Source: Leucobacter tardus (GTDB lineage Bacteria > Actinomycetota > Actinomycetes > Actinomycetales > Microbacteriaceae). From it: a DNA stretch of 64,000 bases. The notes under the pieces were generated by a model. That model saw nothing but the letters and a program-made list of their open reading frames with translations. It was not told where the DNA came from and did not search any database. The position numbers and the translations under genes are program-made. Every line of letters starts with the position of its first letter. Position 1 is the stretch's first letter. The stretch covers positions 310,001 to 374,000 of the forward strand of contig NZ_JAGFBF010000001.1 in the NCBI RefSeq assembly GCF_017583045.1. The letters are read 5' to 3'. Below, in pieces: positions 63,951 to 64,000 of the stretch.

Positions 63951-64000
63951 TCAGACGGCGGCCGGTGCGGTGACCTCGGTGTCGGCCGACACGGTGGTCG
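63951..64000 (-). CDS. C-terminal end of a probable thioredoxin reductase (partial)
   Basis: A minus-strand frame ends in TGA (63,951-63,953) after TTVSADTEVTAPAAV. Only about 15 residues are visible, so identity is inferred from position just upstream of trxA, where trxB usually lies; the visible residues are not diagnostic. Confidence 0.35.
   Translation of the reverse strand, partial: TTVSADTEVTAPAAV

Overview
The window is about 64 kb of high-GC DNA from an actinobacterial chromosome. Gene content and order point to the family Microbacteriaceae: dnaA-dnaN-recF-dciA-gyrB-gyrA, the rpmH-rnpA-yidD-yidC-jag-rsmG-parA-parB block, and the fhaA-fhaB-pstP-SEDS-pbpA-pknA-pknB cluster. The genus cannot be fixed from the sequence; a Leucobacter-like organism is one possibility. 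The right half is the replication-origin region and carries several ParB (parS) sites.

Layout. (1) 1-3,750: end of a membrane protein, an ACT-domain protein, a MerR regulator followed by two doubtful small ORFs, and a SulP anion transporter. (2) 3,831-11,696: a tightly overlapped minus-strand catabolic-looking operon (NodB-fold hydrolase, MHS transporter, SDR, ketopantoate-reductase-like enzyme, M20 peptidase, carboxylesterase) divergent from an Lrp/AsnC-type regulator with two HTH regions. (3) 11,790-25,299: tRNA-Leu and the cell-wall/signalling core (FHA proteins, phosphatase, SEDS protein, PBP, two Ser/Thr kinases, pabA, sortase, CrgA, rhomboid, cyclophilin). A 52-aa membrane protein lies between sortase and pabA. 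(4) 25,364-34,765: NUDIX, alpha/beta hydrolase and Lrp genes divergent from a DUF6421-SDR-threonine aldolase-YeiH run, then EamA, GNAT and MocR genes.

(5) 34,838-46,233: a genomic island in the 3' end of tRNA-Ala(TGC). It is bounded by a 26-bp direct repeat and carries an N-terminally truncated tyrosine recombinase next to the tRNA. Cargo: a DUF2971 protein, a cupin, a membrane protein plus winged-helix pair, a SAP-like protein, tautomerase/monooxygenase/TetR, a four-gene DJ-1 operon divergent from a GlxA-type regulator, CsbD, a DHFR-like reductase and gene remnants. Parts of it look lower in GC than the flanks.

(6) 46,426-64,000: DHA2 transporter, tRNA-Ile, DUF3566, gyrA, gyrB, dciA, recF, dnaN, oriC-like spacer, dnaA, then the divergent rpmH-to-parB operon, thioredoxin, and the end of a probable thioredoxin reductase.

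How it fits together: dnaA, dnaN, recF, dciA and gyrase serve replication, while parA/parB with the parS sites segregate the origin. The pknA/pknB-pstP-FHA block regulates wall elongation and division through the adjacent SEDS/PBP pair and CrgA. The remaining operons are accessory metabolism, each beside its own regulator. Several regulators have a -10 box ending only 6-7 nt before the start codon, which suggests leaderless transcripts.
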